Origin: Halorubrum sp. GN11_10-6_MGM
Lineage (GTDB): Archaea; Halobacteriota; Halobacteria; Halobacteriales; Haloferacaceae
Direction: 5' to 3'
Length of the DNA stretch: 53,706 nt
Assembly: GCF_005435165.1 (NCBI RefSeq)
Contig: NZ_SGUC01000019.1
Coordinates: forward strand, 1-53,706
The notes under the pieces are model-generated. The model saw nothing but the letters and a program-made list of their open reading frames with translations, did no database searches and had not been told where the DNA came from. Positions 1 to 7,928 of the stretch are shown here, piece by piece. Every line of letters starts with the position of its first letter. The first letter of the stretch is position 1. Made by a program: the position numbers and the translations under genes.

Positions 1-56
1 CCGCCGCTCGACCCGCTTCGGGGCCGACCCGGCTCGTCGAGCGCGCCGCGGCTCAC
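1..56 (-). CDS. partial ORF at window edge, possible next gene of the MoxR/DUF58 operon
   Basis: On the minus strand a GTG at 54-56 overlaps the TGA of the DUF58 gene (GTGA overlap) and the frame stays open to the window edge, about 18 codons. Such overlaps are common between co-transcribed haloarchaeal genes, and MoxR-DUF58 pairs are usually followed by further membrane or transglutaminase-type genes. The fragment is too short to identify and is Gly/Ser/Arg-rich. Existence as a gene is an inference from position only. Confidence 0.35.
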   Translation of the reverse strand, partial: MSRGALDEPGRPRSGSSG

Positions 57-1201
57 GGCGACGCCACCTCCGGTCGACCCGTCGCGTTGCCGGTCCGCGT
101 CGCTCCGGAGCCGGCGTTCGCCCCGGCCTCCTCGTCCGCCTCGCGGCGCAGCTCCGCGAACGAGACGGAGCGCTCGCCGGTCCGGAACCGTGCGCCGTCC
201 GCCTCGGCGACGATCGTCACGTCGGCCTCGTCGTCGGGCACCGAGCCCGGTCCGGTCCGCGCCGCGAGTTCGAGCACTTCGCGCCGCCCGCGACCGCCCG
301 GTGACGCCGAGACGCGCCCGGCGGGAAGCCGGACGTCGACCGGCACGCCGTCGTCGAGCAGCGCCAGCGCGAGGCTCGCGGTCGCCCGCGCGAGCTCGTC
401 GGCCGCGGCCGCGCTCGCGGAGCGGTCGTCGGTCGCGTCGCCGCCGCGGCCACCGGGGGTGAACCCCGTTCGCTCGCCGCCGCGGACCTCCGTCCCGCCC
501 GCGATCGTCACGCGGTTCCTGGCGGTCTCGGCGGCGAACTCCTTGACGACGATCTCGTCGCGCTTCGCCGTCGTCGCCCAGTGGACGTCGCGGACCGCGT
601 CGCCGCGGGTGTACTCGCGGAGCCGGTCGAACTCCTCGCGCTCCCGGCTCACGTCGACCGCGTCGGCCGCGTACAGCTCCCGCCGGAACCGCGTCGGGAT
701 CGGATCGCGGGGCGGGAACACCGTCACGGAGTCGGTCTCGTCGACGACCAGCTCGCGCTCGAACAGCCCGAACACGTCCGTGACGGTGAGCTCTATCGGT
801 CCGAGGGTCCGCTCGCCGCGCTCGCGGTAGCCGATTCGGTACGACACCGGCTCCGTGCCGACGGCCGCCCGGATCGGGGCGGTCGGTCCGTCGAGCCCCT
901 CGTCGACCCGAACGCGCACGTCGGCGAGGAAGGACGGCCCGGCCTCACCGCTCCGTTCGCCCCGGGGACCGAACTCCAAGCGGACGCCGCGAGTCTCGCC
1001 GACGAACCCGTCGGGGGGCGTCACGTGTCGGACGGCGGGCGCCTCGACTCGCGACACCTGAACGTAGCCGGCCGCGATCGCGATCGCGACGGGGATCACG
1101 ACGGCGTCGAGCGCGCGCCCGCCGGCGACGAGCGCGCTGGCGGCCGCGACGACCCCGGCGGCGACGGCGACGCGTCCGCGACGGGTGAGCGTGGGCGTCA
1201 T
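53..1201 (-). CDS. DUF58 domain-containing membrane-anchored protein
   Basis: A 382-residue protein with two hydrophobic segments near the N-terminus (about residues 10-50), followed by a soluble part. The family-typical stretch is near residues 193-220 (REYTRGDAVRDVHWATTAKR), where the charged pattern R-x-I/V-H/D-W-x-A-T-A-K marks DUF58. DUF58 proteins are almost always encoded next to MoxR AAA+ ATPases and often resemble von Willebrand A-like folds; their biochemical role is poorly known. The MoxR gene lies just upstream on the same strand (30-base gap), so the two are probably one operon. Residues 245-270 are a low-complexity Gly/Asp/Ala linker. The family call is firm; the function is not. 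Confidence 0.9.
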   Translation of the reverse strand: MTPTLTRRGRVAVAAGVVAAASALVAGGRALDAVVIPVAIAIAAGYVQVSRVEAPAVRHVTPPDGFVGETRGVRLEFGPRGERSGEAGPSFLADVRVRVDEGLDGPTAPIRAAVGTEPVSYRIGYRERGERTLGPIELTVTDVFGLFERELVVDETDSVTVFPPRDPIPTRFRRELYAADAVDVSREREEFDRLREYTRGDAVRDVHWATTAKRDEIVVKEFAAETARNRVTIAGGTEVRGGERTGFTPGGRGGDATDDRSASAAAADELARATASLALALLDDGVPVDVRLPAGRVSASPGGRGRREVLELAARTGPGSVPDDEADVTIVAEADGARFRTGERSVSFAELRREADEEAGANAGSGATRTGNATGRPEVASP

Positions 1202-1231
1202 CTCTCCGGGAGGTGGGACGGGGTCATCTCG

Positions 1232-2296
1232 TCACTCCACCCAGACCCGGTCGAGCGCGTCGTCGACGACGTCGGCGCCGTCGGTCCCGCCCGACTCGGT
1301 CCGGACCCGGTGTGAGAGCACGGTCGGCGCCTCGGCCTGAACGTCGTCGGGGATCACGTAGCCGCGGCCCTCCAGGGCCGCGCGGGCCTGCGAGGCGCGG
1401 ATCAGCGCGAGACTGCCGCGCGGGCTCGCTCCGAGCCGCGCGTTCCGGCGGGTGTACACCGCGAGGCGGGCCACGTACTCCCGGACCGTCTCAGCGGCCT
1501 CGATCTCGCCGACGATCCGGCGGGCCCGTCGCACGTCGTCGATCGTCGCGACGGGTTCGACCGCGTCGACCGGATGGTCGCCGGTGAGCCGCCCGAGGAT
1601 CGCGGTCTCCTCTTCCGTGTCCGGGTAGCCGAGCCGGATCTTCTTCGTGAAGCGGTCGACTTCCGCGACCGGAAGCTCGTACGTCTGACCCGGCTCCACG
1701 TCGTTTTGGGTCGCGATCACGAAGAACGGGTCCGGCAGCTCGCGGGTGGTCCCGTCGGTGGTCACCTGGTTCTCCTCCATCGCCTCCAGCAGCGCCGACT
1801 GCGTCTTCGGCGGGGCGCGGTTGATCTCGTCGCCCAACACGACGTTCGCGAACACCGGGCCGGGCTGGAAGTCGAACTCGTCGGTCCGGCGGTTGAACAC
1901 GTTGACGCCCGTGACGTCGGAGGGTAACAGGTCGGGCGTGAACTGAACGCGCTTGAACGAGCCGTCGATCGAGCGCGCGACCGACTTCGCCAGCGTCGTC
2001 TTCCCGACGCCCGGCACGTCCTCGACGAGGAGGTGTCCCCGAGCCAGCACGGTGACGAGGACGTGTTCGACCGCCTCGCGCTTGCCGACGATCACGTCCT
2101 CGACCTCGCTGGCGACCCGGTCCGCGAGCGCGGCGACGTCGGCGGGCGTTTCGAGGTCGGTCGCCGCGGCGGCTGTCGCCCCCGTCTCCTCGCTGCCGCT
2201 CGATTCCGCGCTGACCGACCCCGCGTTAACCGATCCCGCCTCCGCCGACTCGGCGGGACCGGTCGGGGCCCGTCCCGACTCTCCGGGGTCCGTCAT
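1232..2296 (-). CDS. MoxR-family AAA+ ATPase
   Basis: About 354 residues. An acidic, low-complexity Ser/Glu/Ala leader (residues 1-50) precedes a MoxR AAA+ core with Walker A (VPGVGKTTLAKS, about residues 94-105), Walker B (VVLGDEINRAPPKTQ), a sensor-1 stretch (FFVIATQND) and a C-terminal lid domain. MoxR ATPases act as chaperone-like remodelers, often of metal centres or protein complexes, together with partners of the DUF58/VWA type; the DUF58 gene follows directly. The frame is open further upstream to 2374, but I chose the ATG at 2296 because the extra 26 residues look non-conserved and Arg/His-rich. Confidence 0.92.
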   Translation of the reverse strand: MTDPGESGRAPTGPAESAEAGSVNAGSVSAESSGSEETGATAAAATDLETPADVAALADRVASEVEDVIVGKREAVEHVLVTVLARGHLLVEDVPGVGKTTLAKSVARSIDGSFKRVQFTPDLLPSDVTGVNVFNRRTDEFDFQPGPVFANVVLGDEINRAPPKTQSALLEAMEENQVTTDGTTRELPDPFFVIATQNDVEPGQTYELPVAEVDRFTKKIRLGYPDTEEETAILGRLTGDHPVDAVEPVATIDDVRRARRIVGEIEAAETVREYVARLAVYTRRNARLGASPRGSLALIRASQARAALEGRGYVIPDDVQAEAPTVLSHRVRTESGGTDGADVVDDALDRVWVE

Positions 2297-2510
2297 CTCC
2301 GGCCGACCTCGACCGGGTCGGCCGGCCGTCTGGACGCGACCGTGCGAATGCTCCCCATGATCATCGATACACAACGGTTAGTCGAGGAACGGGATATGCG
2401 TTCCGCCGACGGTGGTCCGCTCGTCGCGGCCGATTTCGGCGTTTTGGCGTCCAGCGTCTCGATGTCTCAGCGTCTCGGCGTCGACCGCACCAAGCTCTCG
2501 CCGTGCGCGA

Positions 2511-3842
2511 CTACGACTCTCTGACGTTCCGCCCGACGGGCTCGCCGAATGACGCCGACCCGGTCGCCGGGTCGCGCTCGTAGACGACCTCGCCGCGGAC
2601 GAGCGTGATCTCGGGGAAGACCCCGCGAAGGCCCTCGAAGGGGGTCCACCCGCACGCGCTGTGGAGCGCGGCGGCCTCGATCTCGCGCGGGTCGGCGGTG
2701 TCGACGAGGACGAGGTCGGCGTCGCGCCCCTCCGCGACCCGTCCCTTCCGGTCGAGGCCGAAGATCTCGGCGGGGTTCGCGGCGACGACGTCCCGGACGC
2801 GTTCGAGCGACAACTCCCCGTTCCGGGCCGATTCGAGCAGGAGCGGATACAGCGTCTCGACGCCGGGGACGCCGCTCGGCGCGTCGACGAGCCCCGCGCG
2901 CTTCTCCTCGACCGTGTGCGGCGCGTGGTCGGTCGCGACGACGTCCACGTCGCCGTCGGCGAGCCGCGCGAACAGGGCCTCGCGGCGCGCCTCCGACCGG
3001 AGCGGCGGGTTCATGCGCCCGAACGTCCCGAGCGACCGCGCCCGCTCGCGGGAGAGGTAGAGGTGATGCGGCGTCACCTCGCAGGTCGCGTTCGTTCCGT
3101 CCGCGCGGGCCTCGCCGACCGCGTCGACCGCCTCCGGGGTCGAGGTGTGCGCGACGTGGATCTGCGTGTCGCGGTCGGCGGCCGCCGCGAGCGCGCGCTC
3201 GACCGCCTCGACCTCGGCGTCGGCCGTCCGGTAGGCCGACCACGCGTCGACGGTCGCGGCCGTGCCCACGCCGCCGAGGTCGCCCTCCAGCGCCGACTCG
3301 TCGAACAGCGTCGCGTCCTCGGCGTGGACGGTGACGGGGGCGTCGCGGGCGGCGGCCTCGTCGAGCGCGTCCGCGAACAGGTCGGCGTCGATCCCCATGT
3401 CGCCGGTCGAGTCCGCGAGGAACACCTCGCCGAGCGCGAACAGCGGCCGGTCGAAGAGGCGCTCGGGGTCCCAGTCGGACGTCACGCCCCCGTTGAGCCC
3501 GTAGTCGACGAGCGAGTCGGCCGCGAGCGCGGCCTTCTCGTCGAACGCCGCCCCGTCGACGGTGGGCGGGGAGGTGTTCGGCTGGTCGACGACGGTGGTG
3601 ACGCCGCCCGCGGCCGCGCTCCGCGAGCCCGAGGCCCACGTCTCCTTGTGGCTCCCGCCGGGTTCGCGGAAGTGGACGTGGACGTCGACCGCGCCCGGCA
3701 GGAGGTGGCGCCCGCGGGCCTCGATGACGCGCTCGCCGGCGTCGGCGCCGAGTCCCTCGGCGACCGCGTCGATCCGTCCGTCGTCGCCGATCCGCACGTC
3801 TCGAACCCGACCGTCGGCCAGCGTCGCGCCCGTGATGAGCAT
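2511..3842 (-). CDS. pyrC: dihydroorotase
   Basis: Cyclises carbamoyl-aspartate to dihydroorotate in pyrimidine synthesis. The 443-residue protein starts as a typical amidohydrolase (MLITGATLADGRVRDV), with the metal-binding HxH near residues 55-57 (DVHVHFREPGG), the conserved lysine position in GSHKETW, and the Asp-containing C-terminal motif ATDHAPHTVEEK. Length and motifs fit the class I (allantoinase-like) dihydroorotases found in haloarchaea. The reading frame is open upstream to 3938, but those 32 residues are Ala/Pro/Arg-rich and lack similarity to the family, so the ATG at 3842 is preferred. Allantoinase is the main alternative; the standalone genomic setting favours PyrC. Confidence 0.9.
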   Translation of the reverse strand: MLITGATLADGRVRDVRIGDDGRIDAVAEGLGADAGERVIEARGRHLLPGAVDVHVHFREPGGSHKETWASGSRSAAAGGVTTVVDQPNTSPPTVDGAAFDEKAALAADSLVDYGLNGGVTSDWDPERLFDRPLFALGEVFLADSTGDMGIDADLFADALDEAAARDAPVTVHAEDATLFDESALEGDLGGVGTAATVDAWSAYRTADAEVEAVERALAAAADRDTQIHVAHTSTPEAVDAVGEARADGTNATCEVTPHHLYLSRERARSLGTFGRMNPPLRSEARREALFARLADGDVDVVATDHAPHTVEEKRAGLVDAPSGVPGVETLYPLLLESARNGELSLERVRDVVAANPAEIFGLDRKGRVAEGRDADLVLVDTADPREIEAAALHSACGWTPFEGLRGVFPEITLVRGEVVYERDPATGSASFGEPVGRNVRES

Positions 3843-3973
3843 CGTTGTCGGCCGGTCGCGGCGAGCGGGATAAACGCTGGTGGTTCCGGGCCGCGACGGG
3901 GGCGCCGGGGCCGCCGTCGCTCCGCCCCGAGCCACCACAAGAGGTTTGTCGCCCGCACCGGCTCCTCCCGCGT

Positions 3974-4546
3974 ATGGTCTCGGTACTCTCCGCCCTTCCG
4001 GCGCTCCTCCCCCCGCTCTCGGCCTCGCCTTTCGTCCCGCTCTCGGCCTCGCCTCTCGCTCCCGCGGTCCCAGCGCTCGTCGACGCTGCCGTCGGCTGGC
4101 TGTGGACGCTCGCGCTGGTCCTCTTCCCCGGGATCGTCGCCGCCGGACTCTGCGCGCCGTTCCTCGCCGCCGAGCGCCTCAGGGCGCTGTTCCGCGCGCT
4201 CCCGCCGAGGGGACGGCTCCTCCCCTCGTACCTCGCCGTCTCGGTCGGGCTCTCGGTGCCGTATCTCGTCGGCGTCGTCCTCACCGTCGCGCGCGCCGCC
4301 GAGGCGGGTCCCGCGTGGAGTTCCGGCTTCCTCCTCACGGCGCTGCTCGGCGCGGTCGTCGTCGCCGTCGTCGCGCCGGCGGTCGCCGCCCTCGGCCTCC
4401 CGCGGCTCGGGCTCGACTGGGACCCGACCGGATACGGCGTCTCGACGTGGCTCCTCCTCGGCGGTGCCGGGCTGTGGTACGCGCTCGTCGCCGCGGTCCC
4501 GCTCGTCGCGCTCGCGGTCGGGATGGCGCTGCCGGGCGGCTACTGA
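3974..4546 (+). CDS. small polytopic membrane protein, unknown function
   Basis: The 190-residue product is very hydrophobic, with about four to five predicted membrane segments (for example around residues 30-55, 75-100, 110-135 and 160-185). No catalytic or binding motif is recognisable. It lies divergently from pyrC, with about 130 bases between the two starts. The ATG at 3974 is chosen over the upstream-extended frame at 3845, which would run into the pyrC promoter and gives a non-hydrophobic Arg-rich leader. The structured repeat copy A begins only about 45 bases after its stop. Confidence 0.7.
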   Translation: MVSVLSALPALLPPLSASPFVPLSASPLAPAVPALVDAAVGWLWTLALVLFPGIVAAGLCAPFLAAERLRALFRALPPRGRLLPSYLAVSVGLSVPYLVGVVLTVARAAEAGPAWSSGFLLTALLGAVVVAVVAPAVAALGLPRLGLDWDPTGYGVSTWLLLGGAGLWYALVAAVPLVALAVGMALPGGY

Positions 4547-4568
4547 CGACCCAGTCGTTGGCCATCGA

Positions 4569-4576
4569 TTTATAAA
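4569..4576 (+). promoter_or_regulatory. TATA-like box ahead of structured repeat copy A
   Basis: The octamer tttataaa is centred about 27 bases before the conserved start of the repeat (GGTGGCGCGTG at about 4591-4601), the standard archaeal TATA-to-start spacing. It would allow the repeat to be transcribed as an independent RNA. Copies B and C lack an equally clear box, so this may be a chance feature of copy A. Confidence 0.45.
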
Positions 4577-4590
4577 CGAACGCACGGAGC

Positions 4591-4880
4591 GGTGGCGCGT
4601 GCCTGCGAGGCCGCCTTGCGGCCGAGCAGCACGCGCGAGGGAGTCAGTCGCCGAAGCGAAGCGGAGGCGACTGACGAGGTTGGGGAGGCGTGAGGTGCTG
4701 TGCGGAGCGGTGCGGGCGGGGCTGGACTCAAAGGGGCAGTCGCGAGGCGGGCGTAGACGACGTAAGCACCGCAGGGAGCGAACGAAGTGAGCGACCGAGG
4801 AGCGCAACGAGTGTACGCCCGCCTCGCGGCTGGGGCTTTGGCGGTGTTCTCGACCGAGACACGTTCGACCACTTATAAGC
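4591..4880 (+). ncRNA. dispersed structured element, copy A (candidate structured RNA)
   Basis: Contains a small hairpin GGCCGC-CTT-GCGGCC (4609-4623), a 10-bp stem GTCAGTCGCC/GGCGACTGAC (4643-4652 with 4666-4675), and a long 19-bp stem (4737-4755 with 4814-4832). The long stem encloses the conserved loop words ACGTAAGCACCGCAG and GAGGAGCGCAACGAG. The element ends with GGCTGGGGCTT and a tail reaching the ACTTATAAG at about 4871-4880. Compared with copies B, C and D, stem sequences change on both sides while pairing is kept, and loop sequences stay almost fixed. This favours RNA structure over protein coding. The function is unknown. Confidence 0.65.
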
Positions 4881-5001
4881 GAGCGGCTGGCGATTTACAA
4901 GTGTTCGTCGCCGAGTACCGAGTGCTAATTAATAAGAGACGCTGTGAGACGGTAGCGGCGCTCCGATACGGTTTTGGGTCGCCCCGCGGAACCCCCGACA
5001 A

Positions 5002-6372
5002 ATGCTGTCTCGACAGTTCGTCCGGGAGAACCCCGAGGTCGTCCGCGCAGCGCTCGACAACAAGGGCGTCGACCTCGACCTCGACCGGATACTCGACGTC
5101 GACGAGGAGTGGCGGGAGCTGAAACAGCGCGGCGACGACCTCCGACACGAGCGCAACGAGGTCTCCTCGGAGATCGGCGAGCTGAAGGCGGCCGGGAAGG
5201 AGGCGGCGGCCGAGGAGGCGATCGAGCGCTCGCAGGACCTCAAGGCCGAGCTCCAGGCGATCGAGGAGCGCGCCGAGGAGCTGGAGGCCGAACTGGAGGC
5301 GTCGCTGCTCGAACTGCCGCAGATCCCCCAAGACTCCGTGCCGGTCGGCGAAGACGAGTCGGAGAACGTCGAACGGCGCCGCGAGGGGTTCGACGACCTC
5401 CGGGAGCTTCCCGCGAACGTGGAGCCGCACTACGACCTGGGCGAGGAGCTGGAGATTCTCGACTTCGAGCGCGGCGCGAAGGTCGCCGGCGCCGGGTTCT
5501 ACGTCGCGAAGGGCGACGGCGCCCGACTGGAGCACGCGCTGATCCAGTTCATGCTCGACGTCCACCGCGAGCAGGGGTACGAGGACGTGTTCCCGCCGAT
5601 CCCGGTCAACTCCGCGTCGATGCGGGGCACCGGCCAACTGCCGAAGTTCACCGAGGACGCCTACCGCGTCGAGGGGTCGAACGAGGAGGCGTACGACGAC
5701 GACGACCTCTGGCTGCTCCCGACCGCGGAGGTGCCCGTCACGAACCTCCACCGCGACGAGATCCTCCTCGGCGAGGACCTTCCCCTCAAGTATCAGGCGT
5801 ACACGCCGAACTTCCGCCAGGAGGCGGGCGAACACGGGACCGAGACGCGCGGCATCGTCCGCGTCCACCAGTTCAACAAGGTCGAGATGGTGAACTTCGT
5901 GCGGCCCGAGGAGAGCGACGAGCGCTTCGAGGGGCTCGTCGACGAGGCCGAGGAGGTGCTGCGCCGCCTCGATCTCCCCTACCGCATCTTGGAGATGTGT
6001 ACCGGGGATCTCGGCTTCACGCAGGCGAAGAAGTACGACGTCGAGGTGTGGGCACCCGGCGACGACATGGACGAGGGGCCGGAGCAGGGCGGCCGCTGGC
6101 TGGAGGTCTCCTCGGTGTCGAACTTCGAGGACTTCCAGGCGCGCCGCGCCGGCATCCGGTACCGCGAGGAGCACCACGAGTCCGCGGAGTACCTCCACAC
6201 CCTGAACGGCTCGGGGCTCGCGGTCCCGCGGATCGTCGTCGCGATCTTGGAGTACTACCAGAACGACGACGGCACCGTCACCGTCCCCGAGGCGCTGCGC
6301 CCGTACATGGGCGGCACGGAGGTCATCGAGGGCCACGACGCCGTCGGCGAGTCGAAGCTCGGCGGGGAGTAG
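5002..6372 (+). CDS. serS: seryl-tRNA synthetase
   Basis: Charges tRNA-Ser (and tRNA-Sec where present). The 456-residue protein begins with the typical [18 protein letters not shown], followed by a long coiled-coil arm (about residues 35-105, rich in Glu/Lys/Ala) that binds the tRNA variable arm. The class II catalytic core follows: motif 2 ([20 protein letters not shown]) and motif 3 ([15 protein letters not shown]). Length matches bacterial-type SerRS, the form used by haloarchaea. The upstream 100-160 bases contain an AT-rich promoter candidate and the tail of a repeat. Confidence 0.97.
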   Translation: MLSRQFVRENPEVVRAALDNKGVDLDLDRILDVDEEWRELKQRGDDLRHERNEVSSEIGELKAAGKEAAAEEAIERSQDLKAELQAIEERAEELEAELEASLLELPQIPQDSVPVGEDESENVERRREGFDDLRELPANVEPHYDLGEELEILDFERGAKVAGAGFYVAKGDGARLEHALIQFMLDVHREQGYEDVFPPIPVNSASMRGTGQLPKFTEDAYRVEGSNEEAYDDDDLWLLPTAEVPVTNLHRDEILLGEDLPLKYQAYTPNFRQEAGEHGTETRGIVRVHQFNKVEMVNFVRPEESDERFEGLVDEAEEVLRRLDLPYRILEMCTGDLGFTQAKKYDVEVWAPGDDMDEGPEQGGRWLEVSSVSNFEDFQARRAGIRYREEHHESAEYLHTLNGSGLAVPRIVVAILEYYQNDDGTVTVPEALRPYMGGTEVIEGHDAVGESKLGGE

Positions 6373-6413
6373 GCGTATCGGTCCCGAACCGGGACCGATA
6401 CGTCCCTTCTTCC

Positions 6414-6908
6414 TCATTCGAACAGCTCTCTCGCGTACCGGTGGATCGGCGCCTCCAGCCAGTCGCGCCCCTCCGAAATCGTCTCGAACGCCGTCTGTGC
6501 TTCTTCTTCGCCGAGCGCGTCGCGTTTGACCAACGCCCGGAGGACAATCGGTGATAGCGCGACTCGAGACTCGACCGCCGCTCGGAGCTCCGGAAGGGCC
6601 CTGTAGTCGTCGGTGATCAGGAACCCCGCGTCGGTCTCGCGGACGGCGACGACGCAGGTCGCTTCCCCCTCGTCGATCCGACTCGTGACGACGCACTCGC
6701 TCTCGTCGGCGACGGCGAGCATGTCGATGTTGTCGATCAGATCCAGCGCCCGACCGGCGGCGTCACCGTGTCGGTCGTCATACGCGGCGGTCTCTCGGAG
6801 CTCGTCACCTACCGTCTCCGTGGAGACGACCTCGAACTCGGCGGTCACGAGGCCGAGGACGTCGCCGAGCGCGAGCGACACGAACGCACTCGTTTCCACG
6901 ACCAGCAT
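6414..6908 (-). CDS. PIN-domain-like protein, candidate VapC-type toxin
   Basis: The 164-residue product starts MLVVETSAFVSLALGD and has later acidic positions in EGEATCVVAV and ITDDYRALPELR, in the order seen in PIN nucleases. PIN domains cleave RNA using three or four acidic residues that hold Mg2+/Mn2+. The usual first Asp (VxDTS) is Glu here (E5). The upstream partner gene ends exactly where this one starts (TGA-ATG, no gap), as in toxin-antitoxin operons. It is longer than a canonical VapC (about 130 residues). The toxin role is inferred from domain and context. Confidence 0.75.
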   Translation of the reverse strand: MLVVETSAFVSLALGDVLGLVTAEFEVVSTETVGDELRETAAYDDRHGDAAGRALDLIDNIDMLAVADESECVVTSRIDEGEATCVVAVRETDAGFLITDDYRALPELRAAVESRVALSPIVLRALVKRDALGEEEAQTAFETISEGRDWLEAPIHRYARELFE

Positions 6909-7211
6909 TCACTGGTCCGCGAGCTCGTCGGCGAGCGCCTCCCCGTCGTCGAGCAGTTCCTTCGACGCGCGAACGGACTCCGCGTCCTGCCGACCGATCA
7001 GATCGACGAGCGTGTCGAACGCGACTGTGTCGTCGAGATACAGTTCGACGACCGCCTCGCGGAAGCGCTCATCGTCTTCCATCTCGGCCAAGTACTGCCG
7101 GAGCGCTTCGACGAGAACCTCCGTGCGGTTCTTATGGGCCACCTCCGCCGCGATGTCGGCCTGCTCCACCAGCTCTTCGGGGAGCCGGAAATTGACGCGC
7201 TTCGTGCTCAT
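6909..7211 (-). CDS. ribbon-helix-helix protein, candidate antitoxin of the PIN gene
   Basis: The 100-residue product opens with KRVNFRLPEELVEQAD, the strand-helix start of a ribbon-helix-helix DNA-binding domain (residues 1-45). An acidic helical C-terminus follows that could wrap the PIN partner. The ATG at 7211 is preferred; a GTG two codons upstream (7217) is also possible. It is directly fused in an operon to the PIN gene. Such antitoxins usually autorepress, and a TGTACGTACA palindrome lies 11 bases before the start. Confidence 0.75.
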   Translation of the reverse strand: MSTKRVNFRLPEELVEQADIAAEVAHKNRTEVLVEALRQYLAEMEDDERFREAVVELYLDDTVAFDTLVDLIGRQDAESVRASKELLDDGEALADELADQ

Positions 7212-7221
7212 GTACACACGT

Positions 7222-7231
7222 TGTACGTACA
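7222..7231. promoter_or_regulatory. TGTACGTACA palindrome upstream of the RHH/PIN operon
   Basis: A perfect 10-base dyad just ahead of the antitoxin start, within a longer stretch tgtacacacgttgtacgtac that repeats TGTAC. It is well placed to be an autoregulatory operator. Binding is not shown. Confidence 0.35.
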
Positions 7232-7277
7232 GTGTGAAATTCCTGTCGCCGGTTCCGTCGGGACGCCGCCCGCGCCG

Positions 7278-7874
7278 CTACTTGTTCTCTAAGGCGTCGA
7301 GGATACACGCGGCGGCGATCACCGCCTCCTTCGGCACGTCGCTCGCGTCGTCGATGGTGACCGTGTAGGCGTCCCGCATCGAGAACTTCCCCTCGATGTC
7401 GCCGACGTGGCCGCCGTCGGCGTCGAATATCTCGTACTTGTTCGGGATGAGGTTCGCGGCGCCGACGAGATGCCGGAGCGCGGAGAGGAGCTTATTTTTC
7501 GACTGAATCGTCGCCAGCGCCTCGCCCGTCTCGGGGTCGCGGACCGTCCAGTTCTCGACGAACAGCGAGTAGTCCTCGTCTAAGACGACGACCTCCTCGC
7601 CGGTGCCCGCGTCGACGATGGCGTAGTTGCCGCCGACGTCCATGATGCCCCCCGCCTTCACCGAGAAGGCGTCCTCGCCGTCGCCGGTGACGAACGGGAA
7701 CTCCTCTTTCAGCTTGAACATCTTCTGTTTCCCGCGGAGGACGACGTCGCCCGCGCTGTCGCGGACGGCGTACTTGTTCCGGATCATCGACTGCTTGACC
7801 TCGTAGCGGTCGTCGCTGAGGTCGACGGTCGAGATGTCGTACGCGCTCGACTCGGATTCGGAGGGAAACGACAT
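7278..7874 (-). CDS. LURP-one-related / tubby-C-like domain protein
   Basis: A 198-residue soluble protein whose core reads as repeated beta hairpins: MIRNKYAVRDSAGDVVLRGK, then LFVENWTVRDPETGEALATI, then KYEIFDADGGHVGDIEGKFS. This alternating pattern is characteristic of the LURP-one/YxjI family, which shares the tubby C-terminal fold and may bind lipids or membranes. Its function in archaea is unknown. It stands alone between the toxin-antitoxin pair and endA, both on the same strand, with gaps of about 55-65 bases. Confidence 0.75.
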   Translation of the reverse strand: MSFPSESESSAYDISTVDLSDDRYEVKQSMIRNKYAVRDSAGDVVLRGKQKMFKLKEEFPFVTGDGEDAFSVKAGGIMDVGGNYAIVDAGTGEEVVVLDEDYSLFVENWTVRDPETGEALATIQSKNKLLSALRHLVGAANLIPNKYEIFDADGGHVGDIEGKFSMRDAYTVTIDDASDVPKEAVIAAACILDALENK

Positions 7875-7928
7875 GGGCGCGACGACGCCGACCGGTCAAA
7901 AAAGGCTTCTGTTCGATGTACGGCGCGT

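Larger units (their letters stand above)
4547..5001. other. 455-base intergenic region holding structured repeat copy A and the serS promoter
   Basis: No convincing protein gene. It contains a TATA-like box at 4569-4576, the structured repeat (4591-4840 plus a tail to about 4890), and AT-rich DNA around 4920-4945 (ctaattaataag) that is a candidate promoter for serS. Open frames through the repeat, such as one starting at 4787, look like artefacts of the repeat. Confidence 0.7.

Noticed and set aside
2661-4790. Very long plus-strand open frame opposite pyrC
   Set aside because: It is Arg/Val-rich with no family motif; long antisense frames are expected in GC-rich coding DNA.
4591-4880. The structured element as a haloarchaeal MITE or IS remnant
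   Set aside because: No terminal inverted repeats, no flanking target duplication that I can see, and the internal covariation is not expected of a MITE. Not fully excluded without empty-site comparison.
4787-5122. ORF starting MSDRGAQRV inside repeat copy A
   Set aside because: The same start word arises in copy B (MSEANDRGAQRV), and the frame runs from the repeat into serS. It reflects the shared noncoding repeat, not a gene.
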